In this document: one piece after another, positions 53,637 through 63,496 of the stretch
How the letters are laid out: each line of letters starts with the position of its first letter
How positions within the stretch are numbered: position 1 is the stretch's first letter
Source: Bacteroides fragilis
Lineage (GTDB): Bacteria > Bacteroidota > Bacteroidia > Bacteroidales > Bacteroidaceae
DNA: 64,000 bases
Direction: 5' to 3'
Assembly: GCF_019583405.1 (NCBI RefSeq)
Contig: NZ_SZUU01000011.1
Coordinates: 99,324-163,323 of the forward strand
Notes under the pieces: model-generated
What the model was told of the DNA's origin: nothing
What the model saw: the letters and a program-made list of their open reading frames with translations, nothing else
Databases searched by the model: none
Program-made: the position numbers and the translations under genes

Positions 53637-55256
53637 TTAATATCCCGGGTTTTGTGTCAGTACGCTGGAGCGGACAATCTCGTCGTGAGGAATCGGTGTC
53701 AGGTACAAACGGTCATTCCAGGTACGGATGTCTGTTTTGGTTATCTTAAATTCCGTCGGTGAGACAAAGCGCACTCCATGCAGGGTCGTTTGGGTTTCGG
53801 GACCGACTTTCCAGCGGCGTACGTCGTAGAAACGTTGTTCCTCGAAAGCAAACTCGATGCGGCGCTCTTTCCGAATCAGTTCACGCAATTTTGCCGGATC
53901 GGATTCGGTAAGCGCAGGTAAGCCTACTCGTTGACGAATCACATTGACGGCTTTCCGGGCACCTTCTACATCACCGGTTTCAAGGCGCGCTTCTGCATCA
54001 TTCAGATAAATCTCTGCGTAACGGAGGATGATCCAGTTGGTACTGAAGTCCGGACTGCTGGCGCCTGCGTACGGATAGTTATAGTTATCATAATCGATCC
54101 ATTTCCAAACATTGTATCCGGTAAGTGAACCATCGCCTTTATCAGGAGTATCCATCAGATAGCGGTCTACAGTTACAGCACCTTTATCTGCATTGAAGAA
54201 AATCTGGGAACCATGGAAAACGATGTTGGCATAGAATCTTGGTTCACGTCCTTCATAGATGCCACAAGTGTTGATGTCGAATACCTGATCGGCGGGAGCC
54301 TGTGAGTATTGCGTGGCAGGTGAGCCATCTGCCATTTCAAATGCGTCAACCAGTTCTTGGGTCGGGCCGAGGCCACCCCATCCGCGATCACCATATTTAT
54401 CGTTGATATATGTCACCATGTTGCACACCATCATGTTGTTGTAGACGTCCGGGCTTTTGTATTGGATGTCGAAGATGATTTCTTTGTTATCTTTGTTGGT
54501 AGTCCACCAGATAGAACGGTATTTTTCCGGAGTAGTGCCATCTACCAGTTCATATCCCAGTTTGTATACTTCGGCACAACTCTTGATCACGTCTTCGTAG
54601 CGTTTGTCATACAGTTCCACTCTTGATTTCAGTGCATAAGCAGCACCTTTGGTGGCACGTCCCTTTTCTCTTGAACCATAAGACGCCGGCAACATTTCGG
54701 TTGCCTTTTTGAGGTCGTCCAGAATGAAGTCATAACATTCTTTCTCGGACGAACGGGGAATTTCCCAGTTATCCTCCATGGTGAGTACCTTATCCAGTAG
54801 AATGACACCGCCATATCGCTTTACCATTTCGAAATAGAACATGGCACGCAAGAAGTGAACTTCTCCCGTAAGTCTTGACTTCTCGCTTTCTTCGATGGTA
54901 GACGTACCGATTCGTTCGAAAAAACGGTTGCATTTACGTACCTTTACGTAATAATCTTCCCATACATCGTCATCCTGAGGGTCGGAAGCGCTGACCATAT
55001 CATAGTTGAATTTGAACCAGCTTGCACGATATTTATCCCGTTGTGCTGAGACAGAATTGTCACTTCGGTTTTCCTGTAATTGCAGTCCGTCTACGGAAAT
55101 TTCACTATATAGATCGTTTACGTAATATTTCACCAGTGTTTCGTCCGACCAGAAAGAATCGTCGGCGATTTCGTCCAGTGGAGCTTTGTTCAATACATCG
55201 CACGAACAGAAGAGCAATACAAATATGCAGAACAGGGCTGTATTTATCTTTTTCAT
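53637..55256 (-). CDS. SusD/RagB-family glycan-binding lipoprotein (PUL 2)
   Basis: Partner of the SusC protein encoded just upstream. Seen: lipoprotein signal MKKINTALFCIFVLLFCSC, FSDETLVKYYVNDLYSE-type N-terminal SusD region (reads FWSDETLVKYYVNDLYSE), GEVHFLRAMFYFEMVKRYGG, RYAEIYLNDAEARLETGD and C-terminal RKERRIEFAFEEQRFYDVRRW. I chose ATG 55256; ATG 55262 adds two residues. The spacing to susC is 22 bases. Confidence 0.94.
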   Translation of the reverse strand: MKKINTALFCIFVLLFCSCDVLNKAPLDEIADDSFWSDETLVKYYVNDLYSEISVDGLQLQENRSDNSVSAQRDKYRASWFKFNYDMVSASDPQDDDVWEDYYVKVRKCNRFFERIGTSTIEESEKSRLTGEVHFLRAMFYFEMVKRYGGVILLDKVLTMEDNWEIPRSSEKECYDFILDDLKKATEMLPASYGSREKGRATKGAAYALKSRVELYDKRYEDVIKSCAEVYKLGYELVDGTTPEKYRSIWWTTNKDNKEIIFDIQYKSPDVYNNMMVCNMVTYINDKYGDRGWGGLGPTQELVDAFEMADGSPATQYSQAPADQVFDINTCGIYEGREPRFYANIVFHGSQIFFNADKGAVTVDRYLMDTPDKGDGSLTGYNVWKWIDYDNYNYPYAGASSPDFSTNWIILRYAEIYLNDAEARLETGDVEGARKAVNVIRQRVGLPALTESDPAKLRELIRKERRIEFAFEEQRFYDVRRWKVGPETQTTLHGVRFVSPTEFKITKTDIRTWNDRLYLTPIPHDEIVRSSVLTQNPGY

Positions 55257-55278
55257 AATCACGTTTCAATTTTTAAAT

Positions 55279-58200
55279 TTAGAATGTAATGTTAGCACCA
55301 AACACAAAGGTTTTCATTTGAGGATAAGCACTTCCGTCAGTAGAGCGCAACTCAGGATCGAAATATTTTATTTGCGACCAGGTCAGCAGGTTAGAACCGC
55401 TGAAGTAAAGACGCAATCCTTGAATTTCGGATACCTTGGACAGTAGCAGTTTCTTGAAGTCGTAACCTATTTCTACATTCTTGAGGCGGAGGTATGAACC
55501 ATTACGCATCCAGAAGGAAGAAAACAACTGGTTATTGGCGTTGCCTCCGTAATACAGGCGTGGAAATTCCGCTTTCGGATTCTCTGGTGTCCAGGTGTTA
55601 CCGATGTGATGTTCAAGCAAAGCTCCTCCGCGTCCCTCTATGTATGGGAAGGCCAGGTAACCATTGTAGTAAAAGTCTGCCAACGCTGCCCCCTGGAAGA
55701 AGAAGGTTACATCAAAACCTTTCCATTCGGCATTCAGGTTTAGTCCGTATACCAATTCCGGATAATTGCTGCGTCCGATAGCTATTTTATCTTCTGCGTC
55801 GATGATGCCATCTCCGTTTTGGTCTTTGTATTTAATGTCGCCTGCTTTGGCTTTGCCGAATTGCGGTTGAGGCCAGTTATTGGCTTCCTCGTCAGATTGG
55901 AACAGTCCCAGTGCTTCGTAACCGAAGTACTGACTCATGGAGTGTCCGGTACTGCGCTGTCTCGGGTTGTTTTTCTCTCCGGCAGGTTCCAGCAGGTCAA
56001 TCACTTTGTTTCTGGCCCAGGTCAGGTTACCTGCAACGGAATAATTGAAATCGCGCAGATGATTGCGATGCGTAATGTTCAGGTCGATACCTCTGTTGTC
56101 TACTTTACCTACATTGGCAGCCGGTAATTTATATCCCAGGATAGCCGGCATATCTGTACGTTCACGCAGGATGTCGTTTGTCTTTTTATAGAACCAATCC
56201 GCTTCCAGATTGAGTTTTCCGTTGAAGAACGAGGCATCTATACCGATATTGAACATTTCAGAAGTTTCCCATGTAATGTTAGGATTCGGGAAACGGGTCT
56301 CAGTATATCCCGGGGCTATTTCCGGATTCTGGCCGCCAAATACGGCATCACCGCCGGTACCATAAGCGGACATATACTGGAATTGACCGATGTTGTCTGT
56401 TCCGGCGCGTCCCCATGAAGTTCTTAACTTCAGGTTGCTGAGTACTCCGGAGAAAGGTTCCATGAAAGGTTCTGCCGATATGCGCCAAGCTGCCGATACA
56501 GATGGGAAGAAACCATAGCGCTTGCTTTTCGGGAATTTTTCCGAACCATCGAGACGACCGTTAGCCTCCAGCATATATTTCTCTTTGTAGTTGTAAGTCA
56601 GACGGAAGACCGAACCTACTTTACCGGTTTCGGAGGCACTGCCGCTGTTGTCTTTGTCTTTGTCCGGCCCGGCAAACAATTGCTGGATGGAATAGATACG
56701 ATATTTTGTGCGTGAAGCCCAGAAATTCTCGTCTGCCCCTTCCGAACGTGAGAATACGAATAATGCTCCCAATTGGTGATCTTGTGCAATGGTCTTGTTG
56801 TAAGCTGCCTGGAACTCGAATGTCATGGCTTGACTGGTTGAGTATGTCTGTTTTAGTTCGGCACCTTCACGGTTAGGTGAATGTCCGTCATATTCTCCTG
56901 TAATTTTGTTCCATACATAGAAGTCTACCGGAGTAGTCCATCTTTTGATGCTATTGAATATTTTATCGTAGGAGAAAATACCTTTCAGGTTCAAGCCCTC
57001 GAGTCCCGGAACATTGAAGTCCAGCATGAAGCGTGTGTTCAATACACTTTTACGGTCTTTCACCCAACCACCTTCGGTAGCCAGTCCGATAGGATTCACA
57101 CCCAGTGACACTTTACCTAAGTTGCCGTCCGGAAAGCGTCCCGGGTCGGTCTGCGGGTTACGGTGCATATTGTTGAATACATCCGAAGTACTGCCTGCAA
57201 TGCTGTTCCGGTCTTCCTGACGATAAGCCATGTCTGCCGATAAATTCAGATATTTGTCTACAATGTTGGCGTCTATATTAACACGTGCATTGTATCGGTT
57301 GAAGCCGGATGTTGATTTATTGGTGCGTGTGTCGCCATAGAGAGCATCCTGCTTCACGTAGCCGAATCCTGCAAAATATTTCACCTTATCTGAACCGCCG
57401 CTTGCTGTCAGACTGTGCATTTGCTGCCAGGCACGCGGAAGCAATACTTCTTTGTTCCAGTCCGTATTGGGATAACCGTAAGGGTCGGAACCGTCTCTGA
57501 ACTTCTGCAACTCTTCTTCAGTATAAATGCCATACATACCCGGATCTTCGCCCAAGTCCATTTCTTTGTTGCGCCATGCATCGTTCATAAAGCGGGCATG
57601 GTCATAAGAACTGGCTATTTCGGGCATACGGGTAGGGGTACCAAATCCTATTTTGAAGTTATAGTCTACCTGTGCTTTACCGCTTTTACCACGTTTAGTG
57701 GTGATCAGGATTACGCCATTGGCTCCTCGTGCACCATAAGGAGCTACTGCAGAAGCATCCTTCAGTACAGTCATACTTTCTATTTCGCTGGGGTCGAGTT
57801 GCGACATGCTACGTCCGATGATGCCGTCCACTACAATCAAGGGAGAAGAGGAGGTTGGTGAGCTGGAACCACGGATGATGATGGTCGGGTCATCGTATCC
57901 GGCTTCACCGCCGGTTTGCTGGATCAACACCCCGCTGATACGTCCTCCGAGTGAAGAGGCCAGATTGGCAGTAGGTACATTCTTGAGTGAAGATACCTTT
58001 AGCGTAGAGGCCGAAGCGGTCACAGTCTGTTTTTTCTGTGAGCCATAGCCTACTACCACCACTTCGTCTAAGGTTTTAGTGTCTTCTTGCATTTGGATAT
58101 TGAAAGACGATTTGCCATTCACCGGTATTTCCTGAGTCAGGTAGCCGATGTATGAAATCACTAATACTGATTTTTCCGGTACTTCCAGTGTGAAGTTTCC

Positions 58201-58719
58201 TTCTATGTCTGTGATATCTCCTGTTCCTGGTTGCCCTTTCAGCGAAATGTTAGCTCCGATAATCGGGTCACCGATCTGATCGATCACCACACCTTTGATT
58301 TTGATTTTGCGCTCTTGCTGAGTGATTGTCGTTTCGGACGCTTTATCTTTGTCTATATACAGAGAAATGTAGTTATTGGAGAACTTATACGTCAGTTTTT
58401 TGTTTCTGAGTGCCGTTTTCAGGATTTCCGTCACAGTGGCATGGGTGTTTTTTACCTCGACCTCCTGTGAAAGGTCAATTTCGGCATCACGATACATGAA
58501 CAGATAATTAGTCTGTTTCTCGATTTCACGCATTAACTCACCGAAAGTCAGACTACTCTTGGAGAGAGTTACACGAGCCTCCTGCGATTTTACATTACCA
58601 GCCTGGAGCTGAAAGAGAAAAACGAATATAAAGAACACGGACAGTTTCATAATTCGTATAATATGTGTTAATTCAAGTTGTTGATGGACATACCATTTCT
58701 GCAACAAGTTTTTTTTCAT
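55279..58719 (-). CDS. SusC-family TonB-dependent transporter with STN signalling domain (PUL 2)
   Basis: Outer-membrane importer of 1146 residues that also signals. Seen: signal sequence (about 24-46, KLSVFFIFVFLFQLQAGNV), an STN domain (about 50-125, LTFGELMREIEKQTNYLFMY), carboxypeptidase-regulatory-like domain (KGVVIDQIGDPIIGANI), TonB box LDEVVVVGYG, plug with VVDGIIGRSMSQLDP and VLKDASAVAPYGARGANGVI, and a barrel ending FVFGANITF. STN domains contact a FecR anti-sigma, encoded directly upstream, so substrate import is coupled to activation of the ECF sigma. A start at 58650 (MKLSVFF) is an alternative. Confidence 0.94.
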   Translation of the reverse strand: MKKNLLQKWYVHQQLELTHIIRIMKLSVFFIFVFLFQLQAGNVKSQEARVTLSKSSLTFGELMREIEKQTNYLFMYRDAEIDLSQEVEVKNTHATVTEILKTALRNKKLTYKFSNNYISLYIDKDKASETTITQQERKIKIKGVVIDQIGDPIIGANISLKGQPGTGDITDIEGNFTLEVPEKSVLVISYIGYLTQEIPVNGKSSFNIQMQEDTKTLDEVVVVGYGSQKKQTVTASASTLKVSSLKNVPTANLASSLGGRISGVLIQQTGGEAGYDDPTIIIRGSSSPTSSSPLIVVDGIIGRSMSQLDPSEIESMTVLKDASAVAPYGARGANGVILITTKRGKSGKAQVDYNFKIGFGTPTRMPEIASSYDHARFMNDAWRNKEMDLGEDPGMYGIYTEEELQKFRDGSDPYGYPNTDWNKEVLLPRAWQQMHSLTASGGSDKVKYFAGFGYVKQDALYGDTRTNKSTSGFNRYNARVNIDANIVDKYLNLSADMAYRQEDRNSIAGSTSDVFNNMHRNPQTDPGRFPDGNLGKVSLGVNPIGLATEGGWVKDRKSVLNTRFMLDFNVPGLEGLNLKGIFSYDKIFNSIKRWTTPVDFYVWNKITGEYDGHSPNREGAELKQTYSTSQAMTFEFQAAYNKTIAQDHQLGALFVFSRSEGADENFWASRTKYRIYSIQQLFAGPDKDKDNSGSASETGKVGSVFRLTYNYKEKYMLEANGRLDGSEKFPKSKRYGFFPSVSAAWRISAEPFMEPFSGVLSNLKLRTSWGRAGTDNIGQFQYMSAYGTGGDAVFGGQNPEIAPGYTETRFPNPNITWETSEMFNIGIDASFFNGKLNLEADWFYKKTNDILRERTDMPAILGYKLPAANVGKVDNRGIDLNITHRNHLRDFNYSVAGNLTWARNKVIDLLEPAGEKNNPRQRSTGHSMSQYFGYEALGLFQSDEEANNWPQPQFGKAKAGDIKYKDQNGDGIIDAEDKIAIGRSNYPELVYGLNLNAEWKGFDVTFFFQGAALADFYYNGYLAFPYIEGRGGALLEHHIGNTWTPENPKAEFPRLYYGGNANNQLFSSFWMRNGSYLRLKNVEIGYDFKKLLLSKVSEIQGLRLYFSGSNLLTWSQIKYFDPELRSTDGSAYPQMKTFVFGANITF

Positions 58720-58795
58720 AACTTTGTCGTACGTTTAAAGATTAATACTATAGGTCTATTTCGAGATGGATAAAAGATGGTATTGACTCTTTCGG

Positions 58796-58826
58796 GGGTG
58801 AGTGTTGGTAGCGCTCACCCTTTTTT
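58796..58826 (+). other. Hairpin with T-tract in the FecR-SusC gap
   Basis: GGGTGAG (58796-58802) pairs with CTCACCC (58814-58820) across an 11-base loop, followed by TTTTTT on the plus strand. The genes here run on the minus strand, where no T-run follows, so it could end an antisense transcript or be a leader structure of susC mRNA. Confidence 0.5.
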
Positions 58827-58903
58827 GTCACACTATCCATTGTTGGGGTGAAAAATATTTAAGTCATAGTGCTGATTTGTTTTTAAAGGTTAGACATGGG
58901 TAT

Positions 58904-59872
58904 TTAATAAATCTCATAATGCTCGTCATCTGTTTTTTTGAATTTGAAGTGGTATACTCCTTGCAGGGCTATCAGGATATTGTCCACATCCTCGCTTTGT
59001 CGGATTTTGCCGGAGATTCGTTCATCCAGCTTCACATCTCCGGTGAATTTGAACTGTACGTTGTACCACAGGGTCAGGTAATTCAGAATCTCTCCGAAGG
59101 GTTTTGAACGGAAACTAAAGATGCCGCTTTTCAGGTATTCTTCATTATCGAAGTTAGAGGTCGACACTACCATGCGGTTGTTTACCAACGATACTTTCTC
59201 GTGAGGATTGAGGTATACCTTCTCGTTCCTGTTGTTTTTGTTATAGACCAACACACGGCCTTCTACGAGGCAGGTCTCAAACTTATTCTCTTTTCCGGCA
59301 TAGGCGAATACGTTGAATCGGGTACCCAATACTTGTATGTTGAACCGTTGCGTTTTTACGATAAAAGGTTTTTTGGCATTTTTGGTCACCTCAAAATACC
59401 CTTCGCCATTTAGCTCTACCGTACGGCTCTTCCGGTTGAATGCATTGGGGATTTTGATTTTACTCTGAGGGCTTAGCCATACGGAAGTACCGTCCGGAAG
59501 AGTCATGTTGACTCGTTGCCCTTTAGGGACATTGATTTCTGTATATAAGTCTTTTTGTCCGATCTGTGCATATCTGTTGCTAATAAACCAGGTAGTGGTG
59601 ACCAGCAGACAGATTGCGGCTGCATACTTTAGAAGCCCGATACGGAAGCGGTGTATAGAACGTCGTTTCAGTCGTTTGTCGAATTCAGCTATACCTGTTG
59701 CGGTCTTTTCCCGGTCTCCTTCCTGTGATGTGAGTCCGGAGATGGCCCATACAGCTTTCATGCGTGCAAATTCTTTTTTAGCTTCCGGATTATTCCGGAG
59801 TTTATTCAAAAAATCCGCTTTTTCGGTGGCTGACATGGCACCTGTGAAATATTTTTTTAGTTCATCATTCAT
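58904..59872 (-). CDS. FecR-family anti-sigma factor
   Basis: Inner-membrane anti-sigma that passes a signal from the SusC STN domain to the ECF sigma. Seen: N-terminal cytoplasmic sigma-binding part (MNDELKKYFTGAMSATEKAD), a membrane segment (IGLLKYAAAICLLVTTTWFI), then the FecR domain with VPKGQRVNMTLPDGTSVWL, RTVELNGEGYFEVTKNAKKPF and a C-terminal DUF4974-like domain (LNYLTLWYNVQFKF). I chose ATG 59872; the frame is open to 60028 but the upstream residues are not family-like. A 73-base gap separates it from the sigma gene. Confidence 0.92.
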   Translation of the reverse strand: MNDELKKYFTGAMSATEKADFLNKLRNNPEAKKEFARMKAVWAISGLTSQEGDREKTATGIAEFDKRLKRRSIHRFRIGLLKYAAAICLLVTTTWFISNRYAQIGQKDLYTEINVPKGQRVNMTLPDGTSVWLSPQSKIKIPNAFNRKSRTVELNGEGYFEVTKNAKKPFIVKTQRFNIQVLGTRFNVFAYAGKENKFETCLVEGRVLVYNKNNRNEKVYLNPHEKVSLVNNRMVVSTSNFDNEEYLKSGIFSFRSKPFGEILNYLTLWYNVQFKFTGDVKLDERISGKIRQSEDVDNILIALQGVYHFKFKKTDDEHYEIY

Positions 59873-59945
59873 GGTTCCTTGAGTGGTTTTACAGTAAAGA
59901 CAATCGGGGATGCATTTACCACCAAAGGAAATATAAAAAAAATTT

Positions 59946-60512
59946 CTAAATAATAAAAACAAGTAAGGGAAGATAGTCTTTAAGTTCTGATCTGAGTTTA
60001 CGCAATGCGATAGATATTTGATTTTCAACAGTATTGACGGATATGTTCAGGCGCTCGGCTATCTCTTTATATTTTAATCCTTCTATCCGGCTGAGGAGAA
60101 AAATTTCTCTGCAACGTTCAGGCAACTTTTGCATTGTCTGGCTTAATAGATTTTCTACTTCCGGAATGGAGGAGACAGCTTCGTCGAACTGTTCCAAAGC
60201 ATATAGGTTCAGTTGATATTCCAATTCTTCGTCTGCTTTCAGCGAACAGGTTTTAGCCTGAATATACGACTGGTGTTTCAGAAAGTTTAAACATCTGTTT
60301 TTGATCAGTGTGAAAAGAAAGGCATCCAGATGTTCTATGTTTTTCAGTAGGTCCAGATGTTCCCACAGATAAAGAAAGGTATCCTGCACTATGTTTTCTG
60401 CATCCTCTTCTGCAATGACATAGGTTTGTGAGAAGCGGAGCATTCTTACATAATATATAGAATATATGTCTGAAAAACTTTTTTGTGTTTCCAGTAGATG
60501 ATTAGGCTGCAT
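59946..60512 (-). CDS. ECF RNA polymerase sigma factor (RpoE/FecI-like)
   Basis: 188 residues. Seen: region 2 with YYVRMLRFSQTYVIAEEDAENIVQDTFLYLWE and LFTLIKNRCLNFLKH, and region 4 with LPERCREIFLLSRIEGLKYKEIAERLNISVNTVENQI. It ends with a hydrophobic tail (YLPLLVFII), which is common in Bacteroides FecI-type sigmas. With FecR and the STN-type SusC it forms a complete trans-envelope switch for PUL 2. Confidence 0.94.
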   Translation of the reverse strand: MQPNHLLETQKSFSDIYSIYYVRMLRFSQTYVIAEEDAENIVQDTFLYLWEHLDLLKNIEHLDAFLFTLIKNRCLNFLKHQSYIQAKTCSLKADEELEYQLNLYALEQFDEAVSSIPEVENLLSQTMQKLPERCREIFLLSRIEGLKYKEIAERLNISVNTVENQISIALRKLRSELKDYLPLLVFII

Positions 60513-60565
60513 TTTTTTTAGCGGACTTATTTCTTTAATCTATAGTATAAGATATGTTTAGATTG

Positions 60566-60573
60566 CAAATATA
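60566..60573 (-). promoter_or_regulatory. Possible -7 element of the ECF sigma gene
   Basis: On the minus strand TATATTTG (60573-60566) matches the Bacteroidales -7 element, about 55 bases before the sigma start. No good -33 partner lies 19-21 bases upstream. Confidence 0.4.
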
Positions 60574-60740
60574 ACCAAATAGTTTGCAATGTGGGAGAGT
60601 AGTTTTAGTTTTTATTTTGCTTATTGTGAAGCATCTTTTTGAAGTTCGTTATAAGTTCTATAGTTTATAGCACTTAACACATAGAGGATTATGAAAACTA
60701 GGCGAAACACATCTTTCAGGATTATTCAACTTTCGCAAGT

Positions 60741-60994
60741 TCAACTTGCCAGTTTCAATTTGTAAATATCACAAATATGGTTCATCTCATCCGACCTGTT
60801 AATCATCGCATCATAGATATCCTCATCTGTCAATCCGAAAAGGTCAGCTATTGCTATGCTCAGTTCCTGGAGGGCTCTGTCATTTTTAACTATTTAGTCA
60901 CGTCCATAATGGAATACATTGCAGTGCGCACATCATCTTTTCTAAGGAATGCACTGATTTCTGAAAGAAAGTCTGTAACTTTGTGTATTTGCAT
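60741..60994 (-). pseudogene. Small gene broken by one frameshift
   Basis: From ATG 60994 the frame reads MQIHKVTDFLSEISAFLRKD and onward to MDVTK, then stops near 60890. The same style of sequence continues in another frame (NDRALQELSIAIADLFGLTD ... DAMINRSDEMNHICDIYKL) to a stop at 60741-60743. Joined, they give one helical protein of about 83 residues, and the total span is not a multiple of three. I do not recognise the family. Either a real pseudogene or a sequencing slip in the A/T-rich stretch near 60885-60900. Confidence 0.5.
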
Positions 60995-61129
60995 AGGGTG
61001 AGTAATATTTTTATTTGGTACTATAAATATACTCATTTTCTGTGATATACAGAAATCCCTATGCCTTTTTTATACCATGATACCAACTTTTTGAATTAAC
61101 TTGCGAAACTTGAATAAAATATATGAACC

Positions 61130-61882
61130 ATGAAAATACTGATTAGCGTCATGGGAATATTGGGGATATTTTCTTCCTGTACAAGTAGAAAGGAAAGTTT
61201 GACAGAGAAGAAAAAATCAACCCTAAAGGAAGTCAAGATGAAGAAAGACAGTTCTTGTTCTGACACTGATATGCTGCCTGTTGATGCTGGCTGTTCCGAC
61301 AAGGGTAATGACACTATTGGAGTATATAATCGAAGGATTGATATTGAAGCCTTTGACCGGTGTTGTAATGATTCTGTTGATGGCTCTTCTTTTACAAGAT
61401 TACCCAATGGTACTCTAAGAGAAATAGGCAAATACATTTATTATGATATGGCATTTTGTTATGTGATAGATTATCCTAAAGACTCTTATTTGTGCTATGA
61501 AAATAAATACTACGGGAATGGTAATATCAAATCGGAAAGAACTCGAATAATATATGGTAATATATATGTCGGTACTTCTCAAGGGTTTAGGTTCTACTTT
61601 CTGGCGTATATGTTGTTTGCATTGGAAGATAATGGGGGCGACATGATACCCGAAAGCATTGTTCATTCGCTGACATTACCGGATGCCAGAACGGAACGAT
61701 ATGAGTTTGTACGGGAAAGACTGGTGCTGTTCAGTGAGGGACAGAGGAAGGCTGTACTACACTTTTGGGGATATCTGGAACGATGCCATGCGGAAGATTT
61801 TATGGATATATGTGTGGGCGATTGGTGTTTGCCTACTCCACCCAGGGCAATTGAAAGGTGGTGGAATAGATTTGGAAATTGA
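61130..61882 (+). CDS. Chimeric lipoprotein resembling an immunity-type protein
   Basis: 250 residues of uncertain function. Seen: lipoprotein signal MKILISVMGILGIFSSC, a charged stretch, then YYGNGNIKSERTRIIYGNIY, which resembles the N-terminal part of MORN-like small lipoproteins, and a C-terminal region (about 180-250) RTERYEFVRERLVLFSEGQRK with AVLHFWGYLE like DUF6714-type proteins. The two halves look joined near residue 148. Proteins like each half are common near Bacteroidota contact-dependent toxin genes as immunity factors, but no toxin gene is present here. Function is inference. Confidence 0.6.
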   Translation: MKILISVMGILGIFSSCTSRKESLTEKKKSTLKEVKMKKDSSCSDTDMLPVDAGCSDKGNDTIGVYNRRIDIEAFDRCCNDSVDGSSFTRLPNGTLREIGKYIYYDMAFCYVIDYPKDSYLCYENKYYGNGNIKSERTRIIYGNIYVGTSQGFRFYFLAYMLFALEDNGGDMIPESIVHSLTLPDARTERYEFVRERLVLFSEGQRKAVLHFWGYLERCHAEDFMDICVGDWCLPTPPRAIERWWNRFGN

Positions 61883-61958
61883 CCCTACAAGTTGAGGTGT
61901 AAAATTATTAAGATTTAAATGCCTCTGATTAAGAGGAAGAAAAATAAAAAATAAGAAT

Positions 61959-62966
61959 ATGGAAAAACTAAAATTGATAATACTTGCAATTGCTATATCT
62001 GTACCTGTTTGTAGCAGTTTAATATGGGCACTGTCAAAAACGTTTTGTATAGGAGGTCCTGTCGGTGGTGGTATTATTTTATTGTTTATCATACCAGCAG
62101 TGATTTGTATAGCATTTCCAACCACCCTGATATTGGCTGTTTATAAATGCAGTGAACCCGCAACCCGCAATATGATCTGGGGGGTAATGATTATTCTTTA
62201 TATTATTCTTCCCGTGTATGTGGCAATAAGCGAGGTTAAAAGGCTGTATCATTGGCACGTGATAGATGAAGCACGGGAGAAACTTCGTGATGACAATATC
62301 TCTTACGAGGGTATGATTGCTGCATTATCACGTGCAGGGTATCAAGATAATTATTCGCTCACTTATATGCTTAGCCAAAATAGGATTGATTATGCAAAGC
62401 GCTATATGTGTGAAAATCCCAAAGCGGACTATGAGAATCTACCAGATATTATGAGCCAGTATTATTATACGAATAAGGTTCGTGATAATAAGAGCAATTA
62501 TAACGATTCATTATCTATGCAAGCTGCTGTTATTACGGCATTTCTATTAGACAATGGGTGGGATATAAATGCTACCGGAACAAAGGAGCATAATGGCAGG
62601 GGAGGTGGTAGCATTAGGCGTACAGCACTATATCTGGCTATTTTAAACCGAGATCCTTACACGGCTAATTTACTTATTGAGCGGGGAGCTAATGTGAACA
62701 GCAGTAGATATTCTTGTTTATGGGTGGCTATTTTGGAGCATGATGTCAAACGTGTGCAGATGCTTATAGAGCAGGGAGCAAATCCGAATGAAGATTATCA
62801 TGATGAATCTCTATTGTATATAGCTGTGAAAGAGAATAATACGGAGATTGTCAAAATGTTGCTTGATGCCGGAGCAAAGTCCAGAAGTGGAGAATTATTA
62901 TTGCTACTTGTTGATAAACAGACTAATCCCGAGCTATGGGATCTGCTCGCACAAGAATATAAATAG
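61959..62966 (+). CDS. Membrane protein with C-terminal ankyrin repeats
   Basis: 335 residues. Seen: three hydrophobic segments (about 5-27, 36-58, 67-90), then a helical region (95-175) and about four ankyrin repeats: VITAFLLDNGWDINATG, TALYLAILNRDPYTANLLIE with RGANVN, VAILEHDVKRVQMLIEQGAN with PNED, and LLYIAVKENNTEIVKMLLDA. The N-terminal location suggests the repeats face the cytoplasm or periplasm beside the inner membrane. Ankyrin proteins in such accessory clusters are often immunity factors; that is inference. It follows the previous gene by 76 bases. Confidence 0.75.
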   Translation: MEKLKLIILAIAISVPVCSSLIWALSKTFCIGGPVGGGIILLFIIPAVICIAFPTTLILAVYKCSEPATRNMIWGVMIILYIILPVYVAISEVKRLYHWHVIDEAREKLRDDNISYEGMIAALSRAGYQDNYSLTYMLSQNRIDYAKRYMCENPKADYENLPDIMSQYYYTNKVRDNKSNYNDSLSMQAAVITAFLLDNGWDINATGTKEHNGRGGGSIRRTALYLAILNRDPYTANLLIERGANVNSSRYSCLWVAILEHDVKRVQMLIEQGANPNEDYHDESLLYIAVKENNTEIVKMLLDAGAKSRSGELLLLLVDKQTNPELWDLLAQEYK

Positions 62967-63028
62967 TATAAAGCGTTTATTGATATGGAAACAACATCAA
63001 CATTAAGCCAAGACTGCTGCGGGCAGCG

Positions 63029-63496
63029 GTGACGGCAGAGCCGGAGATTGCGGAGAAGGTGCAAGCTCTGGTAAAAACAATGGAAGGAATGATACGAAGA
63101 AATCAGGATGCTGGGGAATTTGCTGGGATGGAACAGCTTTCCGAGGACGGATGGGTGATGCGGTTCGTGGCAGATGCACCGAACAAGCTGCCGGAAGTGG
63201 TGACGTACAGCGACAAAGGATTCGAGGCGTATGTGATGCTGGTTGCCTTGTCACGAGAAGATGCGGCACTGCGGTATGTGTTCCGGCTATCAAGTTCGTA
63301 TATCAACTACCGGTGTAACAGGGAGTTGCTGTACTTGTGCCGGATATTGCATATCTATCCCGAACGGGGGGATCTGAACAGGGTGTATAACCGCCTGGCG
63401 CAGTATGTGCAGCAAATGAAGCGGAAGCGTCCGCACTGCACCAAGAGCGAGGATTTGCCAAAAGGTGCTACGGTTCTGGCAAGACAACTGGGATAA
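63029..63496 (+). pseudogene. Unrecognised gene, truncated at both ends
   Basis: A frame of 155 codons beginning MTAEPEIAEKVQALVKTMEG if GTG 63029 is used. A better start (METTSTLSQD, ATG 62985) lies one base out of frame, so one base may be missing near 63014-63022. The protein has a higher GC content than its neighbours and reads as a small soluble helical protein (SDKGFEAYVMLVALSREDAA, RGDLNRVYNRLAQYVQQMKR). The last 15-20 residues run into transposase DNA in another frame, so the natural C-terminus is lost. No family was recognised with confidence. Confidence 0.5.
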
